NCBI GenBank assembly: GCA_013316825.1
Contig: WSLY01000026.1
Coordinates: 1 to 32,067 of the forward strand
DNA from: Lachnospiraceae bacterium
Lineage (GTDB): Bacteria; Bacillota; Clostridia; Lachnospirales; Lachnospiraceae
DNA: 32,067 bases
Reading direction: 5' to 3'
A model generated the notes under the pieces. The model was not told where the DNA came from. It searched no databases and saw nothing but the letters and a program-made list of their open reading frames with translations. This document shows, in pieces, positions 1 to 7,600 of the stretch; the stretch's first letter is position 1; each line of letters starts with the position of its first letter. A program made the position numbers and the translations under genes.

Positions 1-195
1 AAAATGGCAGAAGCCGGAATTGCGGAGAATCCGCTTCTGCTCGGCACGGATGAGTATTTTGTGCTGGGGGACAACCGCAACAGCTCCGAAGACAGCCGTT
101 CGGCTAATATCGGACCTGTGCGGAGTAGTGACATCTTAGGGCGTGTGTGGTTTCACATGGGCTGTGATGAGGAAGGAATCGGTTTTGTAGAATAA
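1..195 (+). CDS. lepB: signal peptidase I, C-terminal fragment (partial at 5' window edge)
   Basis: This is the tail of a type I signal peptidase, the membrane enzyme that cleaves signal peptides from exported proteins. The frame is open to the window edge. Visible are the family's C-terminal signature GDNRNSSEDSR and the closing segment with SDILGRVW, which matches the GDNR...SRD and I-GR-W ends of SipS/LepB proteins. The catalytic serine and lysine would lie upstream, outside the window. Its stop codon overlaps the rbgA start by one base (TAATG), so the two are probably translationally coupled. A second, complete signal peptidase gene lies about 0.9 kb downstream, with related but not identical sequence in this region. 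Confidence 0.9.
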   Translation, partial: KMAEAGIAENPLLLGTDEYFVLGDNRNSSEDSRSANIGPVRSSDILGRVWFHMGCDEEGIGFVE

Positions 196-1070
196 TGGAA
201 AATACAAATCTCAACTGGTATCCCGGTCATATGACGAAAGCAAAGCGTATGATGCAGGAAGAGATAAAGCTCGTAGATTTGGTGATAGAGCTGGTGGATG
301 CGAGAATCCCGCTTTCCAGCAGGAATCCTGACATAGATGAACTGGGAAAAAATAAATCGAGAATTATTCTTTTAAATAAAGCGGATTTGGCGGACGAAGA
401 AGGCAATCGGAGTTGGACGGCATATTTTAAAAAGCAGGGTGTTTATGTGCTGGAGATGAATGCCAGAACCGGTTCTGGCACAAAAGCAATTCATGGTCTG
501 GTGCAGAGTGCATGCAGGGAAAAGATTGCGCGCGACAAAAAAAGAGGGATTCAGAACAGACCGGTACGGGCCATGGTGGTGGGGATTCCTAACGTGGGAA
601 AGTCTACCTTTATCAATTCCTTTGCGGGCAAGGCGTGTACCAAAACCGGCAATAAACCGGGCGTAACAAAGGGAAAGCAGTGGATTAGGCTGAATAAATC
701 CTTGGAGCTTTTAGATACGCCGGGGATTTTGTGGCCGAAGTTTTCAGAGCGGGAAGTAGGACTGCGGCTGGCGTATATCGGTTCCATGAATGATGACATT
801 CTTGCGATAGAAGAGCTTGCACTTGATTTTATCCGTCATATTGCTGGAAGATACCATCATGTATTTGCAGAGAGATACGGCATTCAGTATCCCCAGACGC
901 TTTCGGAGGAAAAAGCGGCGGTCCGTATATTGGAGGAAATTGCAGAAAGCAGGAAATGTTATATAAAGGGCGGCGAACCGGATTATGGGAAGGCGGCTTC
1001 TCTGTTGATAGAAGATTTCAGAAGCGGAAGACTGGGGAGGATTACACTGGAATTTCCGCCTAAGGTTTAA
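195..1070 (+). CDS. rbgA: ribosome biogenesis GTPase RbgA/YlqF
   Basis: This is a circularly permuted GTPase needed for late assembly of the 50S ribosomal subunit in Firmicutes. The 291 residues match the family length. The G motifs appear in permuted order: G4 NKAD at about residues 61-64, G1 GIPNVGKST at 130-138, G2 threonine in PGVTKG near 158, and G3 DTPG at 174-177. The N-terminal NWYPGHM is the RbgA hallmark. The C-terminal third is the helical RNA-binding domain. The start ATG overlaps the preceding signal peptidase stop. The order rbgA-rnhB-ylqG-ylqH is that of Bacillus subtilis, here with a signal peptidase gene inserted before rnhB. The assignment is firm. Confidence 0.96.
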   Translation: MENTNLNWYPGHMTKAKRMMQEEIKLVDLVIELVDARIPLSSRNPDIDELGKNKSRIILLNKADLADEEGNRSWTAYFKKQGVYVLEMNARTGSGTKAIHGLVQSACREKIARDKKRGIQNRPVRAMVVGIPNVGKSTFINSFAGKACTKTGNKPGVTKGKQWIRLNKSLELLDTPGILWPKFSEREVGLRLAYIGSMNDDILAIEELALDFIRHIAGRYHHVFAERYGIQYPQTLSEEKAAVRILEEIAESRKCYIKGGEPDYGKAASLLIEDFRSGRLGRITLEFPPKV

Positions 1071-1135
1071 AAAGGGAAAAGACTGCGGCATACGTATGCG
1101 GCGGGGAAGGTCAGGCAGGAAAGGCAGGAGCATAC

Positions 1136-1705
1136 ATGAAAAAGAAAAAGTTTATGAAGGAGATTTTAAGTACAAGTCTTTATCTTTTGTTTGTACTGGT
1201 GGCGGTATATCTGGTGATTGTTTTTGTCGGACAGAGGACGGTGGTAAAGGGTTCGTCCATGGAGCCTACGCTTTATGGAACGGATGTCAATGACCCGGAA
1301 AAGAAAGGGGATAATCTGATAGTCGATAAACTGACATACCGCTTTAGTGACCCGAAAAGATTTGATATTATTGTGTTTCCCTACAAATATACCGGAGAGT
1401 TTTTTATCAAGAGGATTATCGGTCTGCCCGGAGAGACCGTACAGATAGATGAAAACGGCTATATCTACATAAACGGCGAGATATTAAAAGAGGGCTACGG
1501 TAAGGAAGTGATTGCCGACCCGGGGCGGGCTTTGGAACCGGTGCAGCTTGGTGAGGATGAATATTTTGTGATGGGAGACAACCGCAACAACAGTAAGGAC
1601 AGCCGCGACCCGAGTGTGGGAAATATTCACAGAAGCGAAATCGTGGGCAGGGCATGGATTCGCATATGGCCTTTCAGCCGGTTTGGCATATTGCAGCATC
1701 AGTAA
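1136..1705 (+). CDS. lepB: signal peptidase I (complete)
   Basis: This is a complete 189-residue type I signal peptidase of the short Gram-positive SipS form. A lysine-rich N-terminus is followed by one membrane anchor (about residues 11-32). The catalytic serine is in GSSMEPT (S41) and the general-base lysine is in FFIKRIIGLPGE (K92). The box GDNRNNSKDSRD and the final segment with IVGRAW close the fold. It releases exported proteins on the outer face of the membrane. It sits between rbgA and rnhB, and another signal peptidase gene ends at position 195, so the operon carries two non-identical copies. The upstream site CAGGAG is spaced suitably for the ATG at 1136. Confidence 0.95.
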   Translation: MKKKKFMKEILSTSLYLLFVLVAVYLVIVFVGQRTVVKGSSMEPTLYGTDVNDPEKKGDNLIVDKLTYRFSDPKRFDIIVFPYKYTGEFFIKRIIGLPGETVQIDENGYIYINGEILKEGYGKEVIADPGRALEPVQLGEDEYFVMGDNRNNSKDSRDPSVGNIHRSEIVGRAWIRIWPFSRFGILQHQ

Positions 1706-1746
1706 CGGACGTCAGGGATGAATGTATCAGGGAGACGGGGAAGCGC

Positions 1747-2514
1747 ATGGAGAGAAAGATTTCTGAAATAAAGGCACTTTTTCAGGCAGCCGCTGTGGAT
1801 GAGCTGCCTGAACTTATAGAAGCATTTCGTGCGGATACAAGAAGCGGTGTACAGGCTGTTATTGCCGGGGCAGAAAAACGGCAGAAGGCGGTACTGGACG
1901 AAAAAAAGCGTCTGGAGGGCATGAAGCGTTATGAGCACCAGTATGCACAGGCGGGGGTTATCTGCGGCATTGATGAAGCAGGCAGGGGGCCTCTTGCCGG
2001 ACCGGTGGTGGCAGGAGCTGTGATACTGCCTAAAGATTGTGAAATATTATACCTAAATGATTCCAAACAGCTATCCGAAAAAAAGAGAGAGGAGCTGTAT
2101 GCGGTTATTATGGAGAAGGCGCAGGCAGTGGGCGTGGGTTATGCATCGCCGGAGCGGATTGATGAAATCAATATTCTGCAGGCGACCTACGAGGCCATGC
2201 GGGAGGCAGTAGGCGCGCTTTCGCTAAAACCGGACATTCTTTTAAACGATGCGGTGACAATTCCTGGTCTTTCCATCAGGCAGGTACCTATTATCAAGGG
2301 AGATGCAAAGAGTGTGTCCATTGCGGCGGCGAGCATCATAGCAAAGGTAACCAGAGACAGGCTGATGCGGCAGTATGACAGCCTGTTTCCAGAATACGGT
2401 TTTGCACAGAATAAGGGGTATGGGGCGGCTTCCCATATTGCAGCATTGCAGAAATACGGAGCGACACCCATTCACCGAAAGAGTTTTATCGGCAATTTTG
2501 TAGCGTTGGAATAA
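1747..2514 (+). CDS. rnhB: ribonuclease HII
   Basis: RNase HII cuts the RNA strand at ribonucleotides embedded in DNA. The catalytic DEDD-type core begins with GIDEAGRGPLAG (D76 and E77 in this frame), followed by DSKQLSEKKRE and KGDAKS, and it ends with H-KSF. A helical N-terminal extension of about 70 residues resembles that of B. subtilis RnhB. The frame is open back to an ATG at 1654, which would overlap lepB by 52 bases. I prefer ATG 1747: it gives 255 residues, the same as the B. subtilis protein, and has GGAG 12 bases upstream. The next gene starts 14 bases after the stop, so one transcript is likely. Confidence 0.94.
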   Translation: MERKISEIKALFQAAAVDELPELIEAFRADTRSGVQAVIAGAEKRQKAVLDEKKRLEGMKRYEHQYAQAGVICGIDEAGRGPLAGPVVAGAVILPKDCEILYLNDSKQLSEKKREELYAVIMEKAQAVGVGYASPERIDEINILQATYEAMREAVGALSLKPDILLNDAVTIPGLSIRQVPIIKGDAKSVSIAAASIIAKVTRDRLMRQYDSLFPEYGFAQNKGYGAASHIAALQKYGATPIHRKSFIGNFVALE

Positions 2515-2528
2515 GAGGAGGGAAGTGA

Positions 2529-4250
2529 ATGAAGCTTTCCGATATATTTTCGGCAGCATTGAAACCGGCAGATAACAAAAAAGAAAAGGCACAGACGGAA
2601 AAAAGCGCAGGCGGCGAGCGCGTCAGCAGGCAGATAAAGTCACTGACGCCAGGCAGACTCTTACAGGGCGAAGTAATCGGCAGAAACGGCAAAGAGGTGC
2701 AGATTAAGCTGTCGGATGATGTGGTGATTACGGCAAGGCTTGACAGGGATGTCAATGTGGAGGATGGGAAAATCCTGACCTTTGAGGTGAAAAACAATGG
2801 CAGCAGTCTTTCTTTGAGCCCGCTGTTTGCCAACACGGCGAATACGGACAATGTCTTTAAGGCGCTGCAGATGGCGGGACTTCCCATCAACAGTGAGACG
2901 GTATCGATGACGGAGACTATGATGCAGCAGGGGATGAGTGTGGACAGCGCCGCCCTGCAGGGGATGTTCAGAGAGGTATCGGCACATCCGAATGCGGCGG
3001 CAGCGGACATTGTGCAGCTTCGCAGTATGGGAATCCCCATAACGGAAGAAAATCTGAACCAACTGCAAAGCTATAGGGAGCTGACCCATGAGCTGGTAAA
3101 GGGCATGACGGATGTGCTGCAGGAGATTCCGGCGGCATTTCGGGAATTGTATGCCGCATCGCCGGATAAAGCGGTGCAGATGTATCAGGCAATATTAAGA
3201 AGCCTGCTGCCGGATGCTTTAGAGGACGGCGTAACGCCCCAGATACAGGGAGAAATCGTGCCGGAGGAAGGTTTTGCAGACGTTTTTACAGAGGGAGGCG
3301 TAACGCTTTTAAACGAACAAAACGCGGAGAGTATTCTGGGGATGGCAAATCCGGCAGAGGAAATGCTGCCAAATGGGGAAGAGACGCTTCCTTTGCAGGC
3401 AGGTGAGGAAACAACTTTGCAGGAACGATTGAGTCCGCAGGAGTTAAAGAGCTTTGTGCGGCTGCTTGCAGCGCTCCCACAGGAGGGGAATCCTTCGTTT
3501 TCGGCGCTTTTACAGGAAGCAGAGCAGGGGAAGGCGGAGGTCGTAAAAGTCCTGCATACGCTGTCCGACCTGCATCCGGCTGCCGGCAGCGAAGCGCATA
3601 CGGCGTTAGCGGAGATATTTAAAAGCGATGCGTACCACAAGCTGCTTTTAGGAGAGGCATTAAAGCAATGGACCATGAAGCCGGAGCAGGTGACCGGAAG
3701 CAGGGAGGTGGAAGAGGTATATAAAAGGCTGGAAAAGGGTCTGTCCGGTATCAGGGAGGCGCTTTCGGAACATGGTGCGGCGCAGAGCGGCGCTATGAGA
3801 AGTGCGGTCAGCCTAAGCCAGAATGTTGATTTTATGAACCAGCTCAATCAAATGTATACTTATGTGCAGCTTCCGCTCAAAATGCACGGGGGACATGCCA
3901 ACGGCGAGCTGTATGTGTACACCAACAAACGTTCGCTTGCAAAGAACGACGGTACTGTGAGCGCGCTGCTGCATTTAGATATGGAAAACTTAGGTCCGCT
4001 GGACGTTTACGTTGCCATGCAGCAAGGGAGAGTCAATACGCGTTTTACGGTAAAAGATGATGAAATGCTGGATTTTCTGGAGGCACACATGCATATTTTA
4101 AATGAACGGCTGGAAAAGAAGGGATACGCCATGCATGTGGAGATGTCGGTGCGCGAAGATAATGAAAAAGAGACTCCCATAGAGCGTATGATACACGCGG
4201 ACAAAAAAGCAGCCGTATTGTCACAGTATGCATTCGATGTCAGGGCATAA
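2529..4250 (+). CDS. ylqG: FliK-like hook-length-control-domain protein (YlqG-like)
   Basis: This 573-residue protein has low-complexity, acidic, glutamine-rich middle sequence. Its compact C-terminal part (about residues 445-545) resembles the Flg_hook domain of FliK: LPLKM, then HGELYVY-type strands, then LGPLDVYV and MLDFLEAHMHILNERLEKKGY. FliK normally gauges flagellar hook length and switches export specificity. The following gene is a soluble FlhB C-terminal-like protein, FliK's usual partner. The pair follows rnhB as ylqG-ylqH does in B. subtilis, outside any flagellar operon. No other flagellar gene is in the window. GGAGGG precedes the ATG. The domain call is moderately sure; the biological role is unknown. 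Confidence 0.72.
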   Translation: MKLSDIFSAALKPADNKKEKAQTEKSAGGERVSRQIKSLTPGRLLQGEVIGRNGKEVQIKLSDDVVITARLDRDVNVEDGKILTFEVKNNGSSLSLSPLFANTANTDNVFKALQMAGLPINSETVSMTETMMQQGMSVDSAALQGMFREVSAHPNAAAADIVQLRSMGIPITEENLNQLQSYRELTHELVKGMTDVLQEIPAAFRELYAASPDKAVQMYQAILRSLLPDALEDGVTPQIQGEIVPEEGFADVFTEGGVTLLNEQNAESILGMANPAEEMLPNGEETLPLQAGEETTLQERLSPQELKSFVRLLAALPQEGNPSFSALLQEAEQGKAEVVKVLHTLSDLHPAAGSEAHTALAEIFKSDAYHKLLLGEALKQWTMKPEQVTGSREVEEVYKRLEKGLSGIREALSEHGAAQSGAMRSAVSLSQNVDFMNQLNQMYTYVQLPLKMHGGHANGELYVYTNKRSLAKNDGTVSALLHLDMENLGPLDVYVAMQQGRVNTRFTVKDDEMLDFLEAHMHILNERLEKKGYAMHVEMSVREDNEKETPIERMIHADKKAAVLSQYAFDVRA

Positions 4251-4259
4251 AGGAGCGGA

Positions 4260-4541
4260 ATGGAAGAGAAAAAAAAGGTAAAACAGGCGATTGCACTGGA
4301 ATACAATCCCGATGAGGAGGCGCCGAAGGTCATAGCGACAGGACGTGGTGCGCTGGCAGAGCGGATTATTGAGAAAGCGAAAGAGTCGGATGTTCCCGTA
4401 CATCGGGATGATAAGCTGGCAGACACACTCTCCCGACTGGAAATCGGCGATATGATTCCGCCGGAGCTTTATGAGGTGGTGGCGGAAATACTGGTATTTG
4501 TGGATTCTATGGACAAAATAAAAGGCAAGATAAAAAAATAA
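4260..4541 (+). CDS. ylqH: FlhB C-terminal-domain-like small protein (YlqH-like)
   Basis: This 93-residue soluble protein resembles only the cytoplasmic tail of FlhB/YscU export-switch proteins. It reads through AIALEY, APKVIATGRG, a helix, VPVHRDDKLADTL, IGDMIPPELYEVVAEILVFV. FlhB cleaves itself at NPTH just before the AxALxY strand. Here the protein begins at that strand and lacks both NPTH and the membrane domain, so it resembles a pre-cut FlhB-CC. It starts nine bases after the FliK-like gene, so the two are surely co-transcribed. The ylqH-type identification is good by motif and synteny. Its function outside flagella is not established to my knowledge. Confidence 0.85.
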   Translation: MEEKKKVKQAIALEYNPDEEAPKVIATGRGALAERIIEKAKESDVPVHRDDKLADTLSRLEIGDMIPPELYEVVAEILVFVDSMDKIKGKIKK

Positions 4542-4558
4542 AGAAAAGAGATGGGACA

Positions 4559-5215
4559 ATGAAGAAAAAGAAGGTAACGAAATGGATAAGTGCGGCAGCG
4601 GCAGGGCTTTTGTGTATCGCCTTGTTTGGAGGCTGCGGCAAGGAGACGAAGGATGCGGGAAGGGGAGATACAGGAGAGGAATCTCAGGGACAGGAAAATG
4701 CGGAGCAGGAGCTGCTTTCGGGAAAGCATCATGTGGATATTTATATCAAGGACATGGGCGTGATTTCCGTGGAGCTTGATGCGGACAGCGCCCCCATAAC
4801 CGTGACAAATTTTATAGAGCTGGCAGAAGAAGGCTTCTATGACGGATTGACCTTCCACCGGATTATAGATGGGTTTATGATGCAGGGCGGCGACCCTAAG
4901 GGCGACGGTACGGGCGGCTCTGCAAACAGCATAAAAGGGGAATTTGCAAGCAATGGGGTGGAAAATCCCCTTTCTCATACAAGGGGTGCTATCTCCATGG
5001 CGCGTTCTTCCATGCCAAACAGCGCGCGCTCTCAGTTTTTTATTGTGCACGAGGACAGCACATTTCTTGACGGAGACTATGCAGCGTTTGGGTATGTGAC
5101 GGAAGGCATGGACATTGTGGACGATATTTGCGAGAATACGATGGGGCAGGATGAAAACGATATTGTGCCGGTGGAAAACCGCCCTGTGATTGAAAAGATA
5201 GAAGTGATTGATTAG
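4559..5215 (+). CDS. cyclophilin-type peptidyl-prolyl isomerase lipoprotein
   Basis: This 218-residue secreted peptidyl-prolyl cis-trans isomerase is probably lipid-anchored. The N-terminus has lysines, a hydrophobic stretch, and FGGC as a lipobox-like site at about residues 23-26. A short acidic linker follows. The cyclophilin domain runs from about residue 60 to the end: FHRIIDGFMMQGGDP (with the catalytic arginine), GTGGSANSIKGEF, RGAISMARS, SARSQFFIVH and FGYVTEGMDIVDDI. It would help proteins fold outside the membrane. The lipobox is not perfect (F at -3), so anchoring is slightly less certain than the enzyme class. It is 17 bases after ylqH and its stop lies 13 bases before the next ATG. 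Confidence 0.93.
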   Translation: MKKKKVTKWISAAAAGLLCIALFGGCGKETKDAGRGDTGEESQGQENAEQELLSGKHHVDIYIKDMGVISVELDADSAPITVTNFIELAEEGFYDGLTFHRIIDGFMMQGGDPKGDGTGGSANSIKGEFASNGVENPLSHTRGAISMARSSMPNSARSQFFIVHEDSTFLDGDYAAFGYVTEGMDIVDDICENTMGQDENDIVPVENRPVIEKIEVID

Positions 5216-5228
5216 AGAAAGGAATAGG

Positions 5229-6218
5229 ATGGAAAACGACAGAAGATTTGCGTTATTGATAGATGCGGACAATATTTCGCCGAAATACATCGACATTATC
5301 CTGACGGAGACGGTGAATTATGGAATTGCCAGTGTCAGAAGGATTTACGGGGACTGGACCAACAATTCCAAGCAGTCGTGGAAAGACTGCCTTTTGCGGA
5401 ATTCCCTGACGCCGGTACAGCAGTACAGCTATACAACAGGAAAGAATTCCTCTGACTCGGCGATGATTATCGATGCCATGGATATTTTGTATGGCAACCA
5501 TGTGGACGGCTTTATCATTGCAACCTCCGACAGTGATTTTACCACACTGGCAAGAAGGCTCAGGGAAGATGGTAAAATGGTGATTGGCATGGGAGAAAGC
5601 AAGACGCCCATGGCGTTTATCAAGGCGTGCGAGCAGTTTAAAACACTGGATGTTTTGTATGAAAGCTACAAGGGAGAGCGTGATTTGGAGGAGAGCGCTG
5701 CCGCAGCGGAAATAAAATCGCAGGATAATGCGAAAGCGCGGGAGGAGCTGCCTGAGGCAAAGCCGATTACAAGCCTGAAAGTTATTCAAAGAGCGGTGCG
5801 TGAGATTATTGAAGAGCAGTCGGAGGAGGGGGGCTGGATGCAGCTTAGCAGGCTTTCTACCTCGCTGCAGAAGCGATATCCTGATTTTGACTGTCGTGTC
5901 TACAAATTTTCGAAATTTAGCAAGATGGTAGAATCCTTTCCGGAGATTCAGCTTTTACGGAAAGGGAATGACTGGATGGTGGGTGCGCAGGATGCGTCTG
6001 CGAGCTTAGAGACGATACGGCGGGCGGTATTGGATATTCTTGACGGACAGCCGGCAGGTCATGAATGGATGGGGCTGGGAGAGCTGGGAAGCACACTAAA
6101 GAAAAAGTATCCGGAATTTGATTGTAGGACTTATGGTTTTCAGCAGCTCAGCAAGATGCTGAAGTCTTTTTTGGGGATTGAATTGTCAGGAAAAAGCGAA
6201 GTGCGCAGAAAAAAATGA
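5229..6218 (+). CDS. NYN-domain putative RNase with two OST-HTH/LOTUS domains
   Basis: Residues 1 to about 145 form a NYN (PIN-like, DUF88/LabA) domain with acidic residues of the expected pattern: LLIDADN (D12, D14), DSAMIIDAMD (near 76-85) and TSDSDFTTLARRL (D101, D103). Two homologous OST-HTH/LOTUS modules follow at about 185-252 and 262-322, each with PDFDCR or PEFDCR and a KFSKM or QLSKM turn. LOTUS domains bind RNA or protein partners, so this is probably an RNA-processing nuclease. A TTG at 5208 extends the frame, but ATG 5229 has AAAGGA six bases before it and gives 329 residues. It is the last gene before a strong terminator. The substrate is unknown. Confidence 0.88.
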   Translation: MENDRRFALLIDADNISPKYIDIILTETVNYGIASVRRIYGDWTNNSKQSWKDCLLRNSLTPVQQYSYTTGKNSSDSAMIIDAMDILYGNHVDGFIIATSDSDFTTLARRLREDGKMVIGMGESKTPMAFIKACEQFKTLDVLYESYKGERDLEESAAAAEIKSQDNAKAREELPEAKPITSLKVIQRAVREIIEEQSEEGGWMQLSRLSTSLQKRYPDFDCRVYKFSKFSKMVESFPEIQLLRKGNDWMVGAQDASASLETIRRAVLDILDGQPAGHEWMGLGELGSTLKKKYPEFDCRTYGFQQLSKMLKSFLGIELSGKSEVRRKK

Positions 6219-6222
6219 AAGC

Positions 6223-6253
6223 AAAAAACTCCGGAAAACACCGGAGTTTTTTT
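6223..6253. terminator. bidirectional intrinsic terminator between NYN gene and prs
   Basis: A perfect stem of A-rich and ACTCCGG/CCGGAGT arms encloses a six-base loop. It has T runs after it on the plus strand and, by symmetry, on the minus strand. It sits between convergent genes, so it can end both the upstream plus-strand operon and the minus-strand prs transcript. Confidence 0.93.
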
Positions 6254-6278
6254 ATCGTCATATCAATCGGAACAGGGC

Positions 6279-7463
6279 TCATTGATAAGGGACGCGCATA
6301 TTGTAGGATTCCAGTATGCCATGTATCTTTTCTGTGGTGGCAAGCGTGTTTGCCAAAGATACGTCATGATTCATAAAGTCGATGATGGAAGCTGTAAATT
6401 TGCTCATATCCGCTTCTACAAAATAAGGCTTTCTTACAATCTCGGGAGGCAGATAGGTCAGGTTGGTGGTGATAACCTTGTCAAAATGGCATTTTTCATA
6501 GGCTTCGTCAAATGCTTTCAGACCATTTGTAAAGAGACCGAAAGTACAGCAGATAAAGACGCGTCTGGCGTGCATTTCTTTTAACTGCTTTGCGGTATCC
6601 AGCATACTTTCGCCGGAGGATATCATATCGTCGATGATGATGACATCCTTGTCCTCGATTTTATCGCCAAGAAATTCATGTGCCACAATGGGATTTTTGC
6701 CGTCTACCATAATGGAATAGTCGCGCCGCTTGTAAAACATGCCGGTATCCACGCCCAAAACCGTAGCAAAGTAGATAGCGCGGTCCAAAGCGCCCTCGTC
6801 GGGGCTGATGACAACCAAGTGCTCTTTGTCCACGATTAAGTCCTCCTCGGCAGACAAAAGCGCCCGAATAAACTGGTAGGGCGGCGTGAAATTATCAAAG
6901 CCGTTTAACGGCGTTGCATTCTGGACTCTGGGGTCGTGGGCATCGAAAGTAATCAGGTTGGAGACGCCCATGGCGCCCAGTTCTTTGAGCGCGTAAGCGC
7001 AGTCCAAGGACTCCCTGCCGTTTCGCTTGTGCTGTCTGCTCTCATAGAGAAAAGGCATAATCACGTTGATGCGGTGTGCTTTGCCGTTACATGCGGCAAT
7101 GACGCGCTTTAAGTCCTGATAGTGGTCGTCCGGCGACATGTGGTTGGTGTAGCCGTTTACACTGTATGTAATGCTGTGATTGCAGACGTCTGTGATAATA
7201 AAAAGGTCTTTGCCGCGGATGGATTCGTGGAAGATGGCTTTGCCTTCACCGCTGCCGAAGCGGGGACATGCAAAGTCTGTCAAATAGCTGTTTTCGATAT
7301 AACCGTGGAAAGCGGGGTCGTTTTTTACTCTGTTATTGACGCTTTTACGAAAGCTGACAAGATAATCGTTTATTCTGCGCGACAGATTCGCGGCAGAGGG
7401 CAGCGCTACAAGCTTTAACGGTGCCACCGGCATGGTATGTTCCAGTTCATGTAAATCGGGCAT
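6279..7463 (-). CDS. prs: ribose-phosphate pyrophosphokinase, long divergent form
   Basis: This enzyme makes PRPP from ribose 5-phosphate and ATP for purine, pyrimidine, NAD, His and Trp synthesis. Motifs follow PRPP synthetase order: MPFLYESRQHKR (compare the RQDRK region), LITFDAHDP, VVISPDEGALDRA, and the PRPP loop VIIIDDMISSGES (about residues 274-286). At 394 residues it is about 75 longer than the usual 315-residue Prs, with an extended N-terminus and altered spacing. It therefore belongs to a divergent subgroup. The frame begins at 7475, but that first ATG lies inside the ribosome binding site GGAGGA; the real start is most likely ATG 7463. It has its own promoter (7499-7527) and no operon partner. 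Confidence 0.9.
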   Translation of the reverse strand: MPDLHELEHTMPVAPLKLVALPSAANLSRRINDYLVSFRKSVNNRVKNDPAFHGYIENSYLTDFACPRFGSGEGKAIFHESIRGKDLFIITDVCNHSITYSVNGYTNHMSPDDHYQDLKRVIAACNGKAHRINVIMPFLYESRQHKRNGRESLDCAYALKELGAMGVSNLITFDAHDPRVQNATPLNGFDNFTPPYQFIRALLSAEEDLIVDKEHLVVISPDEGALDRAIYFATVLGVDTGMFYKRRDYSIMVDGKNPIVAHEFLGDKIEDKDVIIIDDMISSGESMLDTAKQLKEMHARRVFICCTFGLFTNGLKAFDEAYEKCHFDKVITTNLTYLPPEIVRKPYFVEADMSKFTASIIDFMNHDVSLANTLATTEKIHGILESYNMRVPYQ

Positions 7464-7498
7464 AGCTTCCTCCATATGTAGGTTGTACTAACAATTAA

Positions 7499-7527
7499 TT
7501 TATAACATTATGCTAGTGACACGTCAA
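7499..7527 (-). promoter_or_regulatory. sigma-A type promoter for prs
   Basis: On the minus strand, TTGACG (7527-7522) and TATAAA (7504-7499) are separated by exactly 17 bases, about 36 bases before the prs start. It is a near-consensus housekeeping promoter. Confidence 0.82.
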
Positions 7528-7544
7528 GAAATTTCTAGTAGAAT
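7516..7544 (+). promoter_or_regulatory. sigma-A type promoter for the DUF512-der-plsY-gpsA operon
   Basis: GTGACA (7516-7521) and TAGAAT (7539-7544) are separated by 17 bases, about 57 bases before the radical SAM gene. Its -35 box abuts the prs -35 box, so the two promoters diverge from one point and probably compete for RNA polymerase. Confidence 0.62.
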
Positions 7545-7600
7545 AGGGATATAAACAGAATAGGACTGTTGGCATAAGCAGGTTTGCCGGCGGGACAGGA

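Noticed and set aside
1654..1746. Longer rnhB starting inside lepB
   Set aside because: It would need a 52-base overlap and gives an N-terminus unlike RNase HII; the ATG at 1747 gives the family length of 255 residues.
3185..3847. 220-residue minus-strand frame opposite the FliK-like gene
   Set aside because: It is a Ser/Ala/Cys-rich mirror of the plus-strand codon pattern with no ribosome binding site; similar shadows at 18209-18670 and 10781-11512 were dropped for the same reason.
4469..5296. 275-residue minus-strand frame opposite the cyclophilin gene
   Set aside because: No domain, no start signal, and it lies wholly opposite genes with firm family matches.
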